NCBI RefSeq assembly: GCF_008364795.1
Contig: NZ_VTTM01000010.1
Location: forward strand, 1 to 64,000
Direction: 5' to 3'
Length of the DNA: 64,000 nucleotides
From: Azospirillum oryzae
GTDB lineage: Bacteria > Pseudomonadota > Alphaproteobacteria > Azospirillales > Azospirillaceae
Shown here: piece by piece, positions 60,620-64,000 of the stretch
Position numbering within the stretch: the first letter of the stretch is position 1
How the letters are laid out: every line of letters starts with the position of its first letter
Notes under the pieces: model-generated
Seen by the model: the letters and a program-made list of their open reading frames with translations, nothing else
What the model was told of the DNA's origin: nothing
Database searches by the model: none
Made by a program: the position numbers and the translations under genes

Positions 60620-61675
60620 CTACCCCTCTGACGGCTCTTCCACCTTGCGGCGCGCCAGCGGGTGATGGTCGTGCATGACCTTCTTCAGCCGTTCCGTCAC
60701 CACATGCGTATAGATCTGCGTCGTCGCGATGTCGGCATGGCCCAGCATCTTCTGGACGGAGCGCAGGTCGGCGCCATGGTCCAACAGATGGGTGGCGAAG
60801 GCATGGCGCAGCACGTGGGGGCTGACCTTCTCCGGGTCGATGCCGGAGTCGATGGCCAGTTGCTTCAACAACTGGGCGAAGCGCTGGCGCGTCAGGTGCC
60901 CTTCGGCGGAGATGCGTGACGGGAACAGGAAGGGGCTATGCCCGGCCTCGCCCCCCGCCCCGGCCGTGGGCGGGATGAAGTGGCCGCGAAACGGGATATA
61001 GCCGGCCAGCGCCGCCAGCGCCGGGTCGGACAGCGGCACCATCCGTTCCTTGCCGCCCTTGCCGCGCACCAGCAGGCCGCGGCCGTCGCGCATGATCGCG
61101 GTCATCGGCAGGCCGACCAGTTCCGACACGCGCAGGCCGGTGGCGTAGAGCACCTCCAGCAGCGCCACCAGCCGCAGCCCCTCCGGCCCGCCGCGCGCCT
61201 CGGCGGTGGACAGCATGGCGCCGACCTCCGCCTCCGTCAGGATTTTGGGCAGCGGGCGGCCCTGTTTGGGGCTGTCGAGCGGCGAGGCGGGATCGTCGAC
61301 GCGGCGGCCTTCGGACAGCAGGAAGCGGTAGAACTGCCGCATCGCCGACAGCCGCCGCGCCACGGTGCGCGGCGCGCCGTCCTTGCTCTGCACCGCCAGA
61401 TAGGCGCGGAGGTCCTCGGTCCCCGCCGCCTCCAGCGCCACGCTGCGCTGGGCCAGCCAGCGGCCGAGGTCGGCGAGGTCGCGCTCATAGGCCAGCCGCG
61501 TGTTCACCGCCGCCCCGCGCTCCGCCGTCAGCATGTCGAGGAAGGCGTCCAAGTGCGGGGAGGTGGCGAGCGTACGCGGCTTGCACGGCCGGCCGCGGCG
61601 TTTGGCGCCGGGTTTGCCGGCGGGTTTGCCTGTGGCTTTGCCGGCGGCCTTGGTGGGGGGCTTGCTGCCGGTCAT
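60620..61675 (-). CDS. xerD: Tyrosine recombinase XerD
   Basis: The protein has 351 residues. The N-terminal 35 residues are a Lys/Gly/Pro-rich tail that core XerD proteins lack (usual length near 300). The DNA-binding SAM-like domain has NTRLAYERDLADLGRWL. The catalytic residues are ATGLRVSELVGLP (Arg), GKGGKERMVPL (Lys), HVLRHAFATHLLDHGADLRS (His-x2-Arg), GHADIATTQIYTHV (His and Tyr). It resolves chromosome dimers at dif with XerC. The gene follows the 636-residue protein gene by 42 bp. Confidence 0.95.
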   Translation of the reverse strand: MTGSKPPTKAAGKATGKPAGKPGAKRRGRPCKPRTLATSPHLDAFLDMLTAERGAAVNTRLAYERDLADLGRWLAQRSVALEAAGTEDLRAYLAVQSKDGAPRTVARRLSAMRQFYRFLLSEGRRVDDPASPLDSPKQGRPLPKILTEAEVGAMLSTAEARGGPEGLRLVALLEVLYATGLRVSELVGLPMTAIMRDGRGLLVRGKGGKERMVPLSDPALAALAGYIPFRGHFIPPTAGAGGEAGHSPFLFPSRISAEGHLTRQRFAQLLKQLAIDSGIDPEKVSPHVLRHAFATHLLDHGADLRSVQKMLGHADIATTQIYTHVVTERLKKVMHDHHPLARRKVEEPSEG

Positions 61676-61717
61676 AGTGTCGGCGTCATGGTTGTGGTGG
61701 GTTCCCCGGGCATGAGG

Positions 61718-63628
61718 TCATTCGGCGGGTGAGGCGGGCACGGACGGGCCGGCGATGGCGGCCATCGCCTCGCGGACCAGCGCGCGGGCGTCCGGCTCCA
61801 GCCCGACCGCCTTCAGGTTGGCCGCCACGCGGGCGGTGACGACCGGCGGCAGGGCGGCGGGTCCGGCCTCCCCCATCAGCAGCAGGGCGACGGCCACCGT
61901 CTCGCCGATGCGGCCGCCGGCCGCGGCATCGCCCAGCCGCTGCCACAGTGCCGGATCGACGCCGGCATCGCTGCCGTTGGGCGGGCCGGCGCCGTCGGTG
62001 GCCTTCATCCACGCCTCGTCCGGGATGGCGACTCCGATGGCCTGGAGAAGCGCCAGCTGGCCGGCGATGCGGTTGCGGGCAAAGCCGTCGGCGCCGCGCA
62101 ACGCCTCGTCCAGCCATGCGGTCAGCGCGCGCGGATCGTCGGCCCCGCGCCCGGTGGCGACCACGGACAGCGGCCACAGCCAGGCGGTATCGGCGCTCCG
62201 CCCGCCGCGCAGCGCCAGATCCTGCCAGCGCCGCGCCTGATCGAGCCGGCCGAGCGCGTAATAGAGCCGGGCCGCCACCGGGGCCAGCGCCGCGGCGTCG
62301 CCGCTGGGCGACACGCTGTCGAGCAGCCCGGCGGCGGCATTGCCGACCGGCCCGGCGCGCAGGCGCGGATCGACCAGCTCCACCGCGAGGGCGGCCAGGG
62401 CGACGCGGCGCCGGCCGTCCATCGCAGCCGCCATCGCCTGATGGACCAGGGCGCGGGTGCGGGCGCTGCGGTCGCGTTGGGCGATGTCACGCACCCGCAG
62501 CAGCTCGTCCCCCACCGCCGGCACCTGGGCATAGAGGTCCATCAGCTGGCGGGCGTCGAGGAACAACGAGGCCGCCGCCCGTTCACCGGCGGCGGCGCGG
62601 GTGGTGGGATCGGTGGAGGGGTTGGTGGCGATGGCGGCCAGCGCCGGCGGGTTGTCCAGCGGCAGCCGGTCGGGCGGTACGCCGATCCGCGCGCTGCGTA
62701 TGGCGGCGAGCAGCAGCGCCGGCCCATCGCCGTCGCCTTGCAGGGACAGCATCCGGGCCGGCGGCGGCGCGGCGCCGGCCAGCGCCTCCGCAACCATCAG
62801 GAACGGGTCGGAACGCCGGCCGGCGCCGCGCAGCGTGGCCAGCGCCTCGTCGGTGCCGGCCCGGTCCCCGACGCGGGCGCGGCAGAACAGGGCCAGCCTG
62901 CTCCAGTAGGCGGAGGCGAAGCTCCGGCCGCGGGTCAGCGCCCGCGTGCAGTCCAGGCCGCCGCGCACCAGCTCCGCATCGGTCAGCGCTTTGGCCGCCG
63001 GTTCGTCCGCCGCCAGTGCGGCCGGCAGCAGGTCGGCCAGATCGGCCGCCCCGCCGGGGTCGCCGAGCCGCGCCAGCTTCTCGATGCGCAGGGCGCCGAA
63101 GCGGCGGGGCGGCGGCGCCTCTCCCGTCGCGACGGCGGGGGAACCGGCGCTCAGCAGCAGCCGGCGCTCCAGCGCCTTGACGGCGGGGGACGGGGTGTCG
63201 ACCGGAAGCGCGGCGATCAGCGGCAGAAGCTCCGCCCGGCCGATGCCGCGCCAGGGATCGCCGCCCAGCCCCCGCACGCCGCTGAGGGTGCCGGCGCCGT
63301 CCGGGTCGGGCGCGCCCAACGGCTCGCTCGCGACGGGCGCCGGCCGCGCCACCACGGGGGAGACGGCGGGCGGCGGACTCACCATGGGCGGATAGGCCGG
63401 CACGACCGCCGGTGCGGGGGGCGGCGTGGGGGTCGGAGCAGCGGCGGGAGCCGGGACATCGGCCGCGGCATCGGGCGTCAGCCGGATCGGCGGGCCGAGG
63501 GCCTGGGCGGCGGTGGACACGGCCCAGCCCATGCCCAAGCCGGCCGCCAGCAGCCCGGCCAGCAGCGGAACAGCGATCCGGGGTACGCCCCCGGCCGATG
63601 GTCGGGGTTCAGCGCGGGAAGCGCTCAT
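61718..63628 (-). CDS. Hypothetical membrane-anchored protein, 636 residues
   Basis: The protein has 636 residues from the ATG at 63628, preceded by GGAGAAGG. A short N-terminus is followed by one membrane segment (IAVPLLAGLLAAGLGMGWAV). Residues about 45-110 are Pro/Ala-rich and probably disordered. The remaining 500 or so residues are almost entirely Ala- and Leu-rich helices with regular spacing, suggesting a helical-repeat (TPR/HEAT-like) solenoid in the periplasm. No family is recognised. Its start overlaps the upstream 46-residue gene by 20 bp, and xerD follows 42 bp downstream. Confidence 0.75.
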   Translation of the reverse strand: MSASRAEPRPSAGGVPRIAVPLLAGLLAAGLGMGWAVSTAAQALGPPIRLTPDAAADVPAPAAAPTPTPPPAPAVVPAYPPMVSPPPAVSPVVARPAPVASEPLGAPDPDGAGTLSGVRGLGGDPWRGIGRAELLPLIAALPVDTPSPAVKALERRLLLSAGSPAVATGEAPPPRRFGALRIEKLARLGDPGGAADLADLLPAALAADEPAAKALTDAELVRGGLDCTRALTRGRSFASAYWSRLALFCRARVGDRAGTDEALATLRGAGRRSDPFLMVAEALAGAAPPPARMLSLQGDGDGPALLLAAIRSARIGVPPDRLPLDNPPALAAIATNPSTDPTTRAAAGERAAASLFLDARQLMDLYAQVPAVGDELLRVRDIAQRDRSARTRALVHQAMAAAMDGRRRVALAALAVELVDPRLRAGPVGNAAAGLLDSVSPSGDAAALAPVAARLYYALGRLDQARRWQDLALRGGRSADTAWLWPLSVVATGRGADDPRALTAWLDEALRGADGFARNRIAGQLALLQAIGVAIPDEAWMKATDGAGPPNGSDAGVDPALWQRLGDAAAGGRIGETVAVALLLMGEAGPAALPPVVTARVAANLKAVGLEPDARALVREAMAAIAGPSVPASPAE

Positions 63629-63749
63629 CCGGCAGAACCTTCTCCACCGTTTTCGACGGAGCCGGCAGATCCCACGAGGCGAGGAACACCATGCCACCGG
63701 CGATCACCAGCAACAGCAGGACGAGGAGGATCGAGAGAAACCGGCTCAT
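63609..63749 (-). CDS. 46-residue membrane protein
   Basis: A short frame of 46 residues from the ATG at 63749 was translated directly from the sequence. It has one hydrophobic helix (FLSILLVLLLLVIAGGMVFL) followed by ASWDLPAPSKTVEKVLPDER. The C-terminal part reads like the start of a periplasmic tail. It overlaps the 636-residue gene by 20 bp, which argues for coupled translation and a shared function. The family is not known with certainty. Confidence 0.7.
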   Translation of the reverse strand: MSRFLSILLVLLLLVIAGGMVFLASWDLPAPSKTVEKVLPDERFPR

Positions 63750-64000
63750 GGCACCAGGGACGTGTTGTGTCGGAAAAAACGGAGGAGCGGAGCGGAGCTA
63801 CCACGCCCTGCGTCCGCAGGGCTTGGGACAAGCAATGGCTTTTCTGCTAAAGCATCCGCGGCCCCGGCCGGGGGCCGGGAGGCGGCGCAGTGTAGCCACA
63901 GGTCGGACCGCGGCGCAACCCGTCCACCGGCTATTCCCAAGCTTCCGGATTGGGCCGGGGCGCTTGTGCCGGCCAGCTGTCGGCGGGTATGAGTGTTGTC
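63750..64000. other. Intergenic region at the right edge
   Basis: No gene is supported here. A 7-bp hairpin (GCCCTGC, four-base loop, GCAGGGC) is at 63805-63822. The region should hold the promoter of the leftward small-protein/xerD group and perhaps a rightward gene that begins at or beyond the window edge. Confidence 0.5.

Noticed and set aside
63989..64000. ATG at the right edge, perhaps the start of a rightward gene such as aroK
   Set aside because: Only four codons are visible, which is not enough to support a gene. The idea rests on remembered gene order in related genomes.

Overview
This window is GC-rich chromosomal DNA from an alphaproteobacterium, most likely a species of Azospirillum (Rhodospirillales). 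The best evidence is the gltD-gltB pair at 43215-49307. GltD is 482 residues. GltB is 1515 residues with a 36-residue propeptide before Cys37. The gltD-first order and the protein sequence closely resemble the Azospirillum brasilense glutamate synthase as I remember it. The rnd-like, kdsD, lptCAB, rpoN, hpf, ptsN block and the polyhydroxyalkanoate and ubiquinone genes fit the same group. The assignment rests on remembered sequences, not on a search.

Region 1 (1-9964) is a surface or secreted-protein locus. A giant minus-strand gene runs off the left edge. It has five FG-GAP/VCBS-type calcium units followed by about 75 tandem 26-residue repeats. Upstream of it lies a TIGR03032-type gene, and a TPR-glycosyltransferase gene is divergent. 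I infer that the giant protein is exported and perhaps glycosylated.

Region 2 (10021-23414) looks like a metal and respiration island. A minus-strand operon encodes a small His-rich secreted protein, a Met-rich Spy/CpxP-like protein, an RND adaptor, a CzcA/CusA pump, a small periplasmic protein and a cytochrome c. Divergent from it are a CuA-type oxidase subunit II with a long His-rich insert, a heme-copper oxidase subunit I with non-canonical ligand positions, and a one-helix protein. A Crp/Fnr-type regulator follows, with a perfect 24-bp palindrome at its start, and then small exported proteins.

Region 3 (23451-31595) holds housekeeping and nitrogen-PTS genes: a transglutaminase-like protein, ptsP, a nitronate monooxygenase-like gene, lysC, ubiG, a Uma2-type gene and ptsN. 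Region 4 (31137-38646) reads leftward through an rnd-like exonuclease, kdsD, lptC, lptA, lptB, rpoN, hpf and ptsN, with a tRNA-Leu(CAG) upstream. ptsP, ptsN, rpoN and gltBD together make the window rich in nitrogen-regulation functions, although no NPr gene is present.

Region 5 (38919-49307) carries an NDUFA9-like protein, a TauE/SafE permease, an MFS transporter, uppP and gltDB. Region 6 (49411-63749) is mixed housekeeping: GNAT, GST, an alanyl-tRNA editing protein, an M17 aminopeptidase, fliG, AraC plus DUF2000, a cNMP-binding histidine kinase, a low-molecular-weight tyrosine phosphatase, a sirtuin, a uracil-DNA glycosylase-like protein, a minimal zincin, phhB, a PHA-system protein, xerD and two membrane-anchored proteins of unknown function. 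No CRISPR array, rRNA, complete insertion sequence or prophage was seen.
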